From positions 5,427,001 through 5,491,000 of the forward strand of contig CAMRHE010000028.1 in the NCBI GenBank assembly GCA_947044405.1: a DNA stretch of 64,000 nucleotides, given 5' to 3'. Shown here one piece after another: positions 33,704 to 46,600 of the stretch. Origin of the DNA: Leptodactylus fallax (taxonomy: Eukaryota > Chordata > Amphibia > Anura > Leptodactylidae). Each line of letters begins with the position of its first letter. Within the stretch, counting starts at the first letter, position 1. Position numbers and translations under genes: made by a program. The notes under the pieces are model-generated. The model was not told the origin of the DNA and did not search any database. It worked only from the letters and a program-made list of their open reading frames with translations.

Positions 33704-33886
33704 ACCGTTAAAGGCACACGCTGCACTGATGTGAACAGATTTTAACAACTATTTTCCCCTATTAGACCAAAAAATGGTAGCCATATTTGCTGTCATCCAA
33801 TTTTTTTTTTTAAAGTAAATCTTACTATAATGCTTATCTAACATTTGCCCTGAGTTTAGTATACAGTAACTTTTCCATTGTTCTAG

Positions 33887-34026
33887 GTGTTGTCAAGGTT
33901 GATTATGGAGATGTAACAGAGAGGAAATCCCTTCGGGAAAGACTGAAATGTAAACCATTTTCTTGGTATCTGGAAACAATCTATCCGGACTCCCAGATTC
34001 CAAGGCGTTACTTTTCTCTTGGTGAG
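33887..34026 (+). CDS. GALNT13: GALNT13 exon D (end of catalytic domain and linker)
   Basis: Two bases complete a Gly codon, then 46 codons follow: [46 protein letters not shown]. This is the end of the GT-A domain and the linker to the ricin-type lectin domain. VVKVDYGDV favours GALNT13 over GALNT1 (VTKVDYGDI). TERKS is a local departure from the mammalian sequence in a segment that varies in the family. The acceptor is ttgttctag and the donor is gtacgt, ending in phase 0. Confidence 0.95.
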
Positions 34027-34061
34027 GTACGTTTTTTCTTTGTACTATTTTGTCTTGTTAA

Positions 34062-34401
34062 AGGGGCTGTCCAGGAATTGGACCAAGCCCTGTGGAGCCA
34101 GCGGAGGTGTAAAATAATAATAAAAAAAATCCACCTATCTCCAGTGCCACTGGTGTCCAGTGTATGGTCTTGTGCCGGAGCCTTGTTGCTGGAAGTCCTG
34201 CACCACACGTGACTGTTGAGACCAATCAGAGACCTCAGTGGTCACATGGGGTACAGAACTTTCGGCAATGAGGTGCTGGCACAAGACCGAATGCACCCCG
34301 GCTACAGACAAAGGTGAGTATGTTTTTTTTTGTTTGTTTGTTTTTTATTTTACACCTTCCGCAGCCTTCACAGGAGTTGGTTCAATTCCTGGACAACCCC
34401 T
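34062..34401. mobile_element. TTAA-flanked hairpin MITE next to the exon D donor
   Basis: TTAA on both sides (34058-34061 and 34402-34405). The left arm aggggctgtccaggaattgg pairs with the right arm ccaattcctggacaacccct apart from a few differences, and pairing continues through tgtggagccagcggaggtgtaaaata to give arms of about 65 bp. Confidence 0.85.
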
Positions 34402-35948
34402 TTAACTTGTTTTGCTAGCTAGTGTTCAGATTTTTAGTTTACTCAGTTCTCTGTGGATTGTGTTACACATGACAGATTTAGTGAATTATACTTAATGTTA
34501 TACCTTGGACATCTGTGGATGCAAATGACCTACTTACATACTGTACAAAAGCAAAACCAAAAATTGACATTCTTATGGAAATTGTAGATTTTGAGTCATG
34601 TTAAACTATAATTTAACTAATTAAAGTAAGAAAGTTCCCAAATCAGTGCAAAATTATGTGGATGAGTAAAAAATAGTGACATTTTGGTTTTTAGAGAAGG
34701 AATGAAATAGATTTTATTAAGCTGCTGAATACAAGACGACTCATGGACCCTTATGTATTTTTTACAATGGTCAATGGATTTTACAATATACTGCAATATA
34801 TTAGGATTGCAGTATATTGTATAGATGATCAAAACTCCTAAGGTTGAAGTCCCGTATGGGGTCCTAAAATAAAAGTAAAAAATTTTTTTTTAAAAAGCAA
34901 GAACAAACAGACATATTAGGTATCTCCACATCCAAAAAGATGTGAACTCTATATTGAAGTATATAAAAAAAAATCAAAAAATGGATAAACCTCAAAATTT
35001 GTCATCTTGCAAAATAAATTGAATAAAAAATAGATCAAAGTATTAGACAATCCCAAAATGGTGTAAATAAAAGTACAACTTGCCCCTGCAAAAAAAGATG
35101 CCTAACGGAGCCCCATACACGGAAATATAAAAAAAAAGTCAGAATATGGCGACTCAAAAATTTTTTTTTGCATAATGTAAATTATATAAATTTGGCATTG
35201 TACCAAGAGATCGTACCAACCTGCAGAATATAGGTAGAGTTTTTTTTTCTAATTCTACTCCACTTTGATTTTTTTTTCCAGCTTCCAAGTATATTGTAAG
35301 GAATATTAAATGATACAAAGTAAAATTTGTTCTGCAAAAAAAAAAAAAAAAATGTCCAAAAATGAAAAATGGCTGTAACGGGAAGAGGTTAAATTTTAAA
35401 TATCCCCACCCACGAGGAACCACACTGAGTACATCAGTTCTTTATACTGATGATACAATACAGAGCTTTGCTGATTTTTTTTTACCCCGCTATGTTTAGT
35501 CAGTGTTTTAAAATAAATCTGAATATGTGATTTACCCCATGGCCGCCGAGCGATCTGTGCGAGACTATTCGGAGCCTTTCAGAATTGCACATAATGAATA
35601 ACTCATTTGTGCCGACTCCAACATCGCGGCATCTCCAGCAAACACGGCCCCTGGTGTTTAATTATCTTGCATTTTGTTCCTAATTTAGTATAGTGACTGT
35701 TTGTTAGAGGACGTGATTTAGCATTTCCGTAGAAAACGGCGTGTGTATTTTATACAAGTATTGACAGAATTCTGCCAGGAATATCACGCAGAAATATTCA
35801 CAGAAGGAAATCAAGTCTCTGTGGCATCAAAAGAGCGCTGCGTGGTGAAACATGCCTTAAAGGAACTTTAACATCAGAACTATGTTTACTTGAGTGAGAC
35901 TGATGTAGATTCATAAGAATAATCTGTTTACGGCATCGGTCGTCTATA

Positions 35949-36469
35949 CAGTACCGTGCAAAAGTTTCAGGCAGGTGCAAAGTAAGAATGTTTTCAGAAA
36001 TAGAAGGGTTAATAGTTTATTTTTGTGAAATGAAGTGACTGAAGAAAATAGAAATGTAAAGCGCACCAATATTTGGGGTGACCTTTGCCCTTTGGAGGAG
36101 GAGTCCTGGAAGTGATGATCCGGCCCCCACAGATATAGCCCTGATCTCATCATCATCCAGTCTGTCTGGGATGACATGAAGAGACAGAAGGATTGGAGTA
36201 AGCCTACATCCACAGAAGATCTGTGCTTAGTTCTCCAAGATGGCGGCGGGAACAAGCGCCCTGCCCAGTTCTGCCAAAAACTGTCTGTACCGAGAAGAAG
36301 GCAAAGGGCAAAGGTCACACCAAATATTGATGGAATTTACATTTCTATTTTCTTCATTCACTTCATTTTGTTCATAGACAAAAATGATCTATTAACCCTT
36401 CTATTTCTGAAAGCATTATTACTGTGCAGCATTTTCCCCACACCTGCCTAAAACTTTTGCACTATACTG
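35949..36469 (+). mobile_element. Internally deleted Tc1-like element, copy 2
   Basis: The ends cagtaccgtgcaaaagtttc and its inverted partner (aaacttttgcactatactg) lie next to TA on the left. The only coding trace is a transposase C-terminus: SVWDDMKRQKDWSKP, TSTEDLCLVLQDGG, then a KLSVPRR-type segment. This is the usual last 50-60 residues of a Tc1 transposase. A 521-bp unit with the rest of the gene deleted is non-autonomous. It is a different family from the 6695-13056 element. Confidence 0.8.
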
Positions 36470-36871
36470 ATAAGCTAGATAAGAAGTTGGCACATTACAC
36501 GCTCTGCTATGGGCCCTCCTTAGAAGTTACAGACATGATTCTCGCTAGGTTCTTTATATAAACTCTATTAGAAGAATCTATGAGTTTCTTTGTACCAAGC
36601 ACAGACATAACATTATCTACAGTATTATCTGTATTCACTGTATGAGATGTGTAATTTGCTCTGCAATGCTTTCTGATTGACATACTTCACCTTTTCTCGC
36701 TACCATAAGATCGATCGGCTTCTGCCCCCTGGTGGTCGTCTTCCCTTCATCAGGATCAGCGCTGCAGTCTAAGAGATTGAACCAGATGAACTTATTATGT
36801 TGTGTTGTATACAAGGGACTTGTGCTATTACCTGGAAGGGTTTTCCTAATACCATTGTCTTTACTTTATAG

Positions 36872-36970
36872 ATTAGAAATGTGGAAACCAACCAATGTCT
36901 GGACAACATGGGCCGGAAAGAGAACGAAAAGGTCGGCATCTTCAATTGTCATGGCATGGGAGGAAATCAG
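36872..36970 (+). CDS. GALNT13: GALNT13 exon E (first lectin repeat)
   Basis: 33 codons: [33 protein letters not shown]. This is the alpha repeat of the C-terminal ricin B-type lectin domain, with the CLD and NCHG..GNQ landmarks that bind GalNAc on glycopeptide substrates and steer follow-on glycosylation. DNMGRKENE is the GALNT13 form; GALNT1 has DNMARKENE. The acceptor is ttactttatag and the donor is gtcagt; phase 0 on both sides, so skipping this exon alone would keep the frame. Confidence 0.95.
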
Positions 36971-37029
36971 GTCAGTTATGGGGAGCTGGAACATGGGGAA
37001 TCCTGAAACGTCAGCCCCAGTGTGTAATG

Positions 37030-37290
37030 AAAGGGGTTCTCCGCTTTACTGATACTGGTAACCTATCCTTAGGTTATGTCATGTGTTTTACATCTGCGGA
37101 GGTCTGACAACCGGAACCCCTGCAGATCAGCTGTTTCGGGCCGGCATGGCTGGGACCCGCAGTGCTCATTCACAGTACAATATGTAACGCAGGTTTACGT
37201 ACTGTCCTATTATAGTCTGTAGGGCAGCATGTATGTAAACCCACTGTTACCGGTGATTGAAACCCGAGTGAATGGGGTGGAATTGGAGAA
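37030..37290. repeat. Common frog-type MITE (cctatccttaggttatg ... cagatcagctgtttc)
   Basis: It starts aaaggggttctccgc and carries acctatccttaggttatgtc, ggtctgacaaccggaacccc and gatcagctgtttcgggccgg in order, a layout that I recognise as a widespread interspersed repeat in anuran genomes. The right end is not resolved. Family name not assigned. Confidence 0.55.
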
Positions 37291-37667
37291 AAAGTTAATC
37301 TGTGCATAGAGCAGCCTGTAGTAAAAGTAATGCCAAGAACAAGCCTTTAATAGGCTCCTGGATGACATGGCAATGGATCGTCAGCCCCGGATCTCATTAC
37401 AGGCGCTGGCGATCCTCCCCAAAATGGCAGCACCCATGCACTGCCGAGAAAATGGCGCTGACCAAGGTGCTGGGGGCCTTGATATCCGCGATCAGCGTGG
37501 GCATTGAGCCTGAGCATTAGCACCAGGTCATTACTGTATAATACAACAAAGACCCGGCGGCTATCGCAGCCGCTCAGCTCTGGAGTGGCCGCCATATTTT
37601 AATACCCGACATCCGCCATAATAGTACAGCGGATGTCAGGAAGGGTTTACTAGCCGCCGCTCTGCTG

Positions 37668-37950
37668 ATTCTGACACAGTTGGGATTTTTTCTTTAGACC
37701 CCACCATTCCTGAGCAATCAGTGCTGTTAGTTTCAGCACCCACTATGCTAATTAAGCTCTCCACTGCCAGGTGGGCGGTCTTAGACTGGAACAGATAGTC
37801 TGAGTCCCACCCACCTGACAGTAGAGAACCTAATTAGCATATTGAGTGTTGAAACACAACATAAATGACTCAGTAAGAGCATTGAAGGCTAGAGAAAAAA
37901 AATTCAATTGTGTTGGAATCAGTGGAGCGGCGACTATTAAAGGTTAGAGT
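37668..37950. repeat. Palindromic MITE, copy 2 (ctgtcaggtgggcgg family)
   Basis: Inverted words ccaggtgggcggtct and cccacccacctgacag lie around a short centre, with outer arms aattaagctctcca and tagagaacctaatta. Related to 16700-16975. Confidence 0.65.
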
Positions 37951-38939
37951 TGGTGATGAAATGTTCCGTTTAAGATGAACTGGTTAAATAAAAATCTGCT
38001 ACTATAAGGTTATTTGAATTGGTGCTTTAAAGGGAATGTGTCAGTGTTGTTTGAATCAAGTTATTATATAAAAACTTATTTTTAAAGATTTTTTGGTGAT
38101 GTTAATTTTAAATGTTCATGTCATTATCTAGATTTTTAAAAAATCTAAAACCTTACTGTTTTCCCTCTGACAACTAAGCCTTACAATAGTCTTCCTATTT
38201 ATCCACCGAATATGTCCAATTAGTGCTGACAGCATAGGCAAACATCCCTGTGACAAGAGGAATGGTAACGCCCAGCTGTCAATTTATCAATTTAATAAAT
38301 TTCTAGGAGGAATAATAGAGGAACGGCACAATGCAGAATGATAAGTACTGCTCCTCTTTACTGGTAAATTCATATATTTTGTCCAATAATAAATATAAAA
38401 TATTATGATAATAATTCAGCATAAAATGACAAAATTCATGGAACTCCACTTAAAAAACGACTCCGCTAATTGTACACATGGAGCAAGTAATATTATTTTT
38501 CTGAATAATTGATACGGGTTGATAAATTAAATAGATTTAGCATAATGGATTCGGGTCACACTTTTGCCAAAAATGAAAATGTGTCTCCATTGTAATTATT
38601 GGGTGTCGTTTCTGAGAAGTGTCTGTCCATGATTTACACGTCTCTGCAGCCTTTGTGATTTACAGTAGTCACTGGGGAGATCGGCTGATCCATCTTCTCT
38701 TGGCACTGATGGCCTGCATTGCTTCATTTTTCTTCCATGTTCATTCCATAGGGAATTGGTTCTGCTGGAGCTGCTACGAAGAGATTTTGCCTTTAACATC
38801 TGCGCTACAGGCGCAATCGGAATATTTCCCTCTTGCAAAATGGAAACTGGAGCTTTGAATTAAAGAGAATTTCAGAATTTTTTTATTACCTTAAAATATA
38901 AGTTTCTGGTGACAGCTATTAATGATTGCCATTACATCA

Positions 38940-39660
38940 TCCATAAATAGGATTGGAGGGAGAAGCTCTGCCGCACTGTATTGTGACTGTCCACTGTCTT
39001 ACATTACAGTCTGACTGACCTGGTCATCCAGTGCCAAATCTCATTTTTTACGAATTTTTTGCAGTAGAGATTTTTTTAATTTTTTTTAATACCCATACTG
39101 TCAGACCTTCTATTAGTGTAGTCTGTGACTATCCACTTTCTTACATCACAGTCTGACTGGCCAGGTTGCCCTTTCAGTACAGAATCTCATTTTCTTAAAC
39201 ATCTTTTTTGTAGTAGGGGTTTATTATTATTATTATTTTTAATACACAGATTTGTGACTGTCCACTGTCTTACATTACAGTCTGACTTACCAGGTCATTG
39301 TTTGAATGCCACACAACTGGTCCACTGTAGTCTGTGTTTTTTTTTTTAATTACCTTAAAATATAGTTTGTGGTGACAGCTATTAATGATTGCTATTACAT
39401 CATCCGTTGCTGTCACCCACTTTTCTCCAGACCATGAATAGGTTTGGGGGGGGGGGGTGAACCTCTGCCTCACTGTATTGGGACTGTCCACTGTTTTACA
39501 TTACAGTCTGACTGGCCAGGTCACCCTTTGAGTGTCAAATCTCTTTTAGTTAAATATTTTTGTGCTGTATTTTTTTTTTTTTTAATACCCCTACAGTCAG
39601 GCCTGCCATCACTACTCCACTGTAGCCTGTGACTATCCATTGAATAGTCTGAAAATGTAC
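38940..39660. repeat. Decayed direct repeats (gtgactgtccactgtcttac)
   Basis: The phrase tgactgtccactgtcttaca-ttacagtctgact recurs near 38984, 39126, 39254 and 39480, separated by T-rich segments of unequal length. Copies have diverged by substitutions and indels. Confidence 0.75.
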
Positions 39661-41544
39661 AATTTTAGGCAGGAATACATCTTCATGACTGAAGAACCCA
39701 TGCAGTAAAGAACTTAAATTTCTTTCTAACCACTAGAGGCATACCTTCAAGCTTCAAGATCCTAAAGCAATATTGTAAAAGCGTATCCCCGATCTACAAT
39801 GTTACATTTATAAGACCCTCAAAGTAAAGGTTGCTTGTGTAGGGACAGGAGACTACTGCCTACTCTGACTATGCCTTGTGCTAGTCTCAGCTCCACCTAC
39901 TCCAACCTGCCTAGGGACAGGGCAGCCGAATGTCCACTTCTTGAGTGTACTAGTGTCAAGAAATACTCTCTACTCACACAAGCATGTTGTCACGAGCATA
40001 TACTGAGGTGTTCAGCAGTATGAAATAGCCAAGATCAACATCAGCAGTCCAACATGACTGGAGCAGAACATTTCTCTTGACGTGAGAACAATGGTCCTGT
40101 GGCACAGCAGGCTCAGTTTCTGAATTGCACCGCATGTATAGAATGCTGAACTGTACATCGAGCTGCACCAAAGGGACACTGCCCACTGCAGAGCCAATGA
40201 GCACAACTAGGTTTAGCCCATTTGGAGAATCCTTGCACTTTCCAAAAAGTACCAGACAGTGGTAGAAACGATGACACAGCAAATGCACAATTAAAGTGAC
40301 AGTGTAACATCATACAGTGCAATAAGTCATCACCATATTCAATGAAGTTATACAGGGCAATATCGGGTACAGACCTAAAGAAGTTGCCCACCTAAGGCCG
40401 TTTATGGAAGGTGGTGGCTCCTACCATAATGCACTGGAATTGGCCTGTAGAGTGAGAAATCTCTATAAACCAGCGGGTGATGTTTATAGAATTGTTCTGC
40501 TAACAAAAAAATAGCAATTTACTGTAGATATTAGACTGGTAAAAGAGCTTGCCTACCATACAGACTGACCATGTGACTCTTATGGGGTCCCTAGAAAGAG
40601 GGTTGGTGACAATCTGTGCAAAGTTCCCCTCTCTTAGTTTCCACAAAAGAAAGGGGTCCCGGTTTAATCTCTGCTATGGGCCCTCCATGTCTACATACAG
40701 TATGATATGACATATCAGTTTTACAGATCCCCCTCCAATCAGCAAAATAAAGAGGGTACCCCTTCATTTCTTACAAGTACACTATTGCCGCTTGCCCTAT
40801 TCAAACAAGACTTAGTGGTTGGACACCACCAACAACCTGTCATCGATAGGCAGATCCTTGCTGCTGCGCCCAATTATTGGCTTAGTGGGCATTTCCTATT
40901 CTCTATATCAAAATAGGACCAGGAAGTAGAAACCAGCAGGGCAGTGGTAAGCATCAGAATGGAAGTGGTTGGTGAAGTGAGTTCCACTTTTTTTATTTTG
41001 CTAATTCTTTTTAAGATTTAAAAATATTGGGCAGACAACCCCTTTAAGGTTAGTCCAACAATGTTATCGTTCCATAGAACCCCTCTAATGCAAACAGAAC
41101 AGAATGCGCTTTAATGAAAAAAACGAGAAAAACAACAACGCCAAGCGGCACATAGGGTGATACTGTTTTCTTTAAATAAAAATTATCATGTAATAGTAAT
41201 AAATTACACAGTATGAATTGTGTTATAAAAGTAGTTTGTGCAGGGTGACCAGAACGTGTCCACTAGTAAAGGTTGAGAGTAGGTTGGTGGTCACAGAGAG
41301 TGTGTTTACAGTATGCGAATGTACCAGACAGGGTCTGGTGTGAGCCAATACCCCCTCAATTGGTCATTTCATACGGTAACACTCTAGTGAACAGTGACAC
41401 CAGTATCGATGTACTCTCACCTTATATGGTTTTTCGTGGGATCACGAATAGTACAGTGGACTTGTCCAATTTATGTCACGGTATGTGCGAGCTGCGGAAC
41501 CTCTGGGCGTCAGGATCTCCTGGATCCAGGCGGCATATCAGGTG

Positions 41545-41800
41545 AAAAAATGGTAGGAAAGTATCCAAAAAAGGGAAGTATGGAGACCGAGCTTCACTAA
41601 GAATGCTTTTTATTGAACTTCAATTACACAACGCGTTTCGGCTTGTTCAGCCCATAAGCTTTAAGGCTGTCCATAGTACACTTGATAAAGAGGACTCATT
41701 CCTCGAAACGCGTTGTGTAATTGAAGTTCAATAAAAAGCATTCTTAGTGAAGCGTGGTCTCCATACCTCCCTTTTTTTGGATACTTTCCTACCATTTTTT
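41545..41800. repeat. Large hairpin, 96-bp arms, containing aacgcgtttcg
   Basis: 41545-41640 (aaaaaatggtaggaaagtat through aacgcgtttcg) is the inverse of 41704-41800 with about three differences. The loop is 63 bp. The acacaacgcgtttcg/cgaaacgcgttgtgt core is a motif that I recognise from dispersed frog repeats. Likely a young foldback MITE. Confidence 0.88.
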
Positions 41801-43659
41801 TATCAAACACAACAGAATGACATGCAATAACATTCTGCATACATGTGGCACTAAACAAGCGGTGTTCTTATCATTGTGGCTCCAAACCCGATGGTCACAA
41901 ACTTTATAGAACAATATTATGCAGACAGCTTGCAGTAGGTCTCCAGAACATTTTTCTAACTCTCCTTTCCCCAGTGTGTTCCATCTCTAATCTACAATAT
42001 AGAGATCCCCCATTAATGTCATGGCAGATAATGAAATCAGTGTGACATTTCTATCATAATTAGATGAGAAGGGATGGAAGACTCAGGTGTCGTCTATTCC
42101 CAGAGACTTGGAATAAAAGAAATAGTTCTGTCATATTTTCCTGCAGACACTCTTGACAACATAATACTCCGTAGAACAAGAAAGGTCGTTTAATCACATC
42201 AGCGTTGCCGGGCGGTGTGCGGGGAAACTACAGCATTTCAACTCATGTTCTTTATTCTTCCTGCGAGATCAAACTCTCCCAAGTTTGTCTTTGGCAAGAA
42301 ATTTGCCTTAGATTTGAGCGTTTGATGTGCGGCAAAAATCAAGGATTAAAACAAATGATTGTTCAGTCTTGTAGAGAACAAAGGGGAAGAACAGATACAG
42401 CAGAGTCGTGGGTAGTGTCAACACCAGGCAAGTCTAGGAAGATGTTAGGGTCTACTGGATTTTGGTGGACTCTACACAAGTCAAATCAGTAGTGGGAGAC
42501 CAGATCCATAAGGTTTACATACAGATGGCTCGCTACTCTATTTCAGTATTGTGCCATGTTGCATTACGCTAATTGCATAGCAAGCAGTTCTAATAGTAAA
42601 TTATAGCATAAGACTGGGTAATATGGTGCAAGTACAGCGGTGACAGACTCTGGAGACGTTCAGCTGAAGTTCTGAACTGTTTAGTCTTTTAAAGAACACA
42701 ATGCAGAACTTATAAGCAGCACCAAAAATAGTTGATTAGTCCTTTTGTAATGTTCTGTTTTCTATGGCACCCCTGTGGGGAGGGAGTCTCCTTCTCCTCC
42801 CATATGTAGTCTCCCTGGTTAGTGTGGCACCTTTTTGCAGATAGTATGTATGGTAGAATGTCTCTGAATGATACAACTTATCAAACTTTATGAAACGGAA
42901 TTGTACAATCTTTGCTTTGACAATAACAACAACATGTGAGTACTTGGCACAGGATTCAATATTAGGGTTGAACACTCAACTGGCACACTTAACTCACAGT
43001 TATACTAAGATTCTCTCTTTCGTCACGTAGAAAAACAACAGGACTAGTTCCCTATGGACCCACTGACCATAACAGGGTCTGTCAGGTATCCGTTATGATG
43101 TATGGCACTTTGTTGGCCAAAAAAGTCCTGCATGCAGGACTTTCATTTGTGATTTTTGACAGAATTTGTGACAGATGATCCGAGTCTTAACAGAACCTCT
43201 GACACTGGTGTGCAAGAAGACTACTGTAAGTGGAGAAAGACATTTTTCTATATTAAGATATACATAGTTTCTTATTTTTGCTTACACTATTTATGCAAAA
43301 ATTTGTTAAAAAGTTAGTGACTATATCAGTGCACAAGTCTGTCTACTGACCTTATGACATCCCGCTAGAGGAATGTGGGTAGATTATTCTCTGGAATGAC
43401 TTTCTGAAGAGATTTTCATTTTCCGTTTTGTGTAGCTTTCTAGTCCAAGCGCTTTTATCACTTGATTGCTGCTGTATTTGAGGACTTAGAGGAAGTGACA
43501 GCGTGATTTGAACCATTTAAGATATTTCACCCCGGTGTACCACGACACTTCAGAACAATATATAAACTAGGTCTGAGGAAACCACAGCTCATGAGGTGCT
43601 CTCGAAATATACAAGATGAGTCACTTCTCTGTAAGGAGTAGGTTTTATATATTACTTAA

Positions 43660-46600
43660 AGCACTGCCTAACACAAAAACTATCAGATAATTTCCGTTGC
43701 CCTATCATTTGGAGCAGGATTTCCGGGTAAAAAGAAGAGTAAATTCTGCCAGGACTCTTAGCAGAAACAGTGAGAGTCCTGATTACTCCGCCCACACACA
43801 GTGATTGACAGTGGGTATAAACAGAAGGCTGTCAATCACCTTGCATGTGGGCCATAATCTGGACTCTCACTGTATCTCCTAGGAGTCCTGGCATGATTTA
43901 CTCTTTTTACTCCAACTTCAAATAATATAAACCTACTATATATCATATCTAGCATATAACCCTATATATCACAGAGCTCAGATTCTCCCCTGTATCATGT
44001 AACCCTATATATCACATTGCTCAGCTTCTCTCCCTCTATCATATAACCCTATATATCACAGAGCTCAGCTTCTCTCCTCTATCATATAACCCTATATATC
44101 ACAGAGCTCAGCTTCTCTCCTCTATCATATAACCCTATATATCACAGAGCTCAGCTTCTCTCCTCTATCATATAACCCTATATATCACAGAGCTCAGCTT
44201 CTCTCCTCTATCATATAACCCTATATATCACAGAGCTCAGCTTCTCTCCTATATCATATAACCCTATATATCACAGAGCTCAGCTTCTCTCCTCTATCAT
44301 ATAACCCTATATATCACAGAGCTCAGCTTCTCTCCTCTATCATATAACCCTATATATCACAGAGCTCAGCTTCTCTCCTCTATCATATAACCCTATATAT
44401 CACAGAGCTCAGCTTCTCTCCTATATCATATAACCCTATATATCACAGAGCTCAGCTTCTCTCCCTCTATCATATAACCCTATATATCACAGAGCTCAGC
44501 TTCTCTCCTCTATCATATAACCCTATATATCACAGAGCTCAGCTTCTCTCCTCTATCATATAACCCTATATATCATAGAGCTCAGCTTCTCTCCTCTATC
44601 ATATAACCCTATATATCACAGAGCTCAGCTTCTCTCCTCTATCATATAACCCTATATATCACAGAGCTCAGCTTCTCTCCTCTATCATATAACCTATATA
44701 TCACAGAGCTCTGCTTCTCTCATCTATCATATAACCCTATATATCACAGAGCTCAGCTTCTCTCCTCTATCATATAACCCTATATATCACAGAGCTCAGC
44801 TTCTCTCCTCTATCATATAACCCCATATATCACACAGCTCAGCTTCTCTCCTCTGTCATATAACCCTATATATCACACAGCTCAGCTTCTCTCCTCTGTC
44901 ATATAACCCTATATATCACAGAGCTCAGCTTCTCTCCTCTATCATATAACCCTATATATCACAGAGCTCAGCTTCTCTCCTCTATCATATAACCCTATAT
45001 ATCACAGAGCTTAGCTTCTCTCCTCTATCATATAACCCTATATATCACAGAGCTCAGCTTCTCTCCTCTATCACATAACCCTATATATCACAGAGCTCAG
45101 CTTCTCTCCTCTATCATATAACCCTATATATCACAGAGCTCAACTTCTCTCCTCTATCATATAACCCTATATATCACACAGCTCAGCTTCTCTCCTCTAT
45201 CATATAACCCTATATATCACAGAGCTCAGCTTCTCTCCTCTATCATATAACCTATATATCACAGAGCTCAGCTTCTCTCCTCTATCATATAACCCTATAT
45301 ATCACAGAGCTCAGCTTCTCTCCTCTATCATATAACCCTATATATCACAGAGCTCAGCTTCTCTCCTCTATCATATAACCCTATATATCACAGAGCTCAG
45401 CTTCTCTCCTCTATCATATAACCCTATATATCACAGAGCTCAGCTTCTCTCCTCTATCATATAACCCTATATATCACAGAGCTCAGCTTCTCTCCTCTAT
45501 CATATAACCCTATATATCACAGAGCTCAGCTTCTCTCCTATATCATATAACCCTATATATCACAGAGCTCAGCTTCTCTCCCTCTATCATATAACCCTAT
45601 ATATCACAGAGCTCAGCTTCTCTCCTCTATCATATAACCCTATATATCACAGAGCTCAGCTTCTCTCCTCTATCATATAACCCTATATATCATAGAGCTC
45701 AGCTTCTCTCCTCTATCATATAACCCTATATATCACAGAGCTCAGCTTCTCTCCTCTATCATATAACCCTATATATCACAGAGCTCAGCTTCTCTCCTCT
45801 ATCATATAACCTATATATCACAGAGCTCAGCTTCTCTCATCTATCATATAACCCTATATATCACAGAGCTCAGCTTCTCTCCTCTATCATATAACCCTAT
45901 ATATCACAGAGCTCAGCTTCTCTCCTCTATCATATAACCCCATATATCACACAGCTCAGCTTCTCTCCTCTGTCATATAACCCTATATATCACACAGCTC
46001 AGCTTCTCTCCTCTGTCATATAACCCTATATATCACAGAGCTCAGCTTCTCTCCTCTATCATATAACCCTATATATCACAGAGCTCAGCTTCTCTCCTCT
46101 ATCACATAACCCTATATATCACAGAGCTCAGCTTCTCTCCTCTATCATATAACCCTATATATCACACAGCTCAGCTTCTCTCCTCTATCATATAACCCTA
46201 TATATCACAGAGCTCTGCTTCTCTCCTCTATCATATAACCTATATATCACAGAGCTCAGCTTCTCTCCTCTATCATATAACCCTATATATCACAGAGCTC
46301 AGCATCTCTCCCTCTATCATATAACCCTATATATCACAGAGCTCAGCTTCTCTCCTCTATCACATAACCCTATATATCACAGAGCTCAGCTTCTCTCCTC
46401 TATCACATAACCCTATATATCACAGAGCTCAGCTTCTCTCCTCTATCATATAACCCTATATATCACACAGCTCAGCTTCTCTCCTCTATCATATAACCCT
46501 ATATATCACAGAGCTCTGCTTCTCTCCTCTATCATATAACCTATATATCACAGAGCTCAGCTTCTCTCCTCTATCATATAACCCTATATATCACAGAGCT

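Larger units (their letters stand above)
16610..33886 (+). other. GALNT13: GALNT13 intron between exons C and D
   Basis: A 17.3-kb phase-1 intron. It holds, in order, a palindromic MITE, an old tandem duplication with a younger insertion, a block of complex sequence (19840-20240), the satellite-bearing element E1, a 10-bp phased array, several MITEs, a truncated Tc1-like remnant, a 56-bp tandem repeat, and a 36-bp minisatellite with a nested hAT element ending about 180 bp before exon D. Stretches at 24640-25690, 25930-27350, 28270-29040, 29400-30320 and 31540-32510 show no gene or repeat that I can classify. Confidence 0.88.
34027..36871 (+). other. GALNT13: GALNT13 intron between exons D and E
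   Basis: A 2,845-bp phase-0 intron. It contains a TTAA MITE starting 31 bp after the donor, a low-complexity A/T-rich repeat-like stretch at about 34840-35390 (poly-A and poly-T runs, atatggcgactcaaaaa; a type common in frog DNA), a block of complex sequence at 35480-35800, and a deleted Tc1-like element. No gene. Confidence 0.9.
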
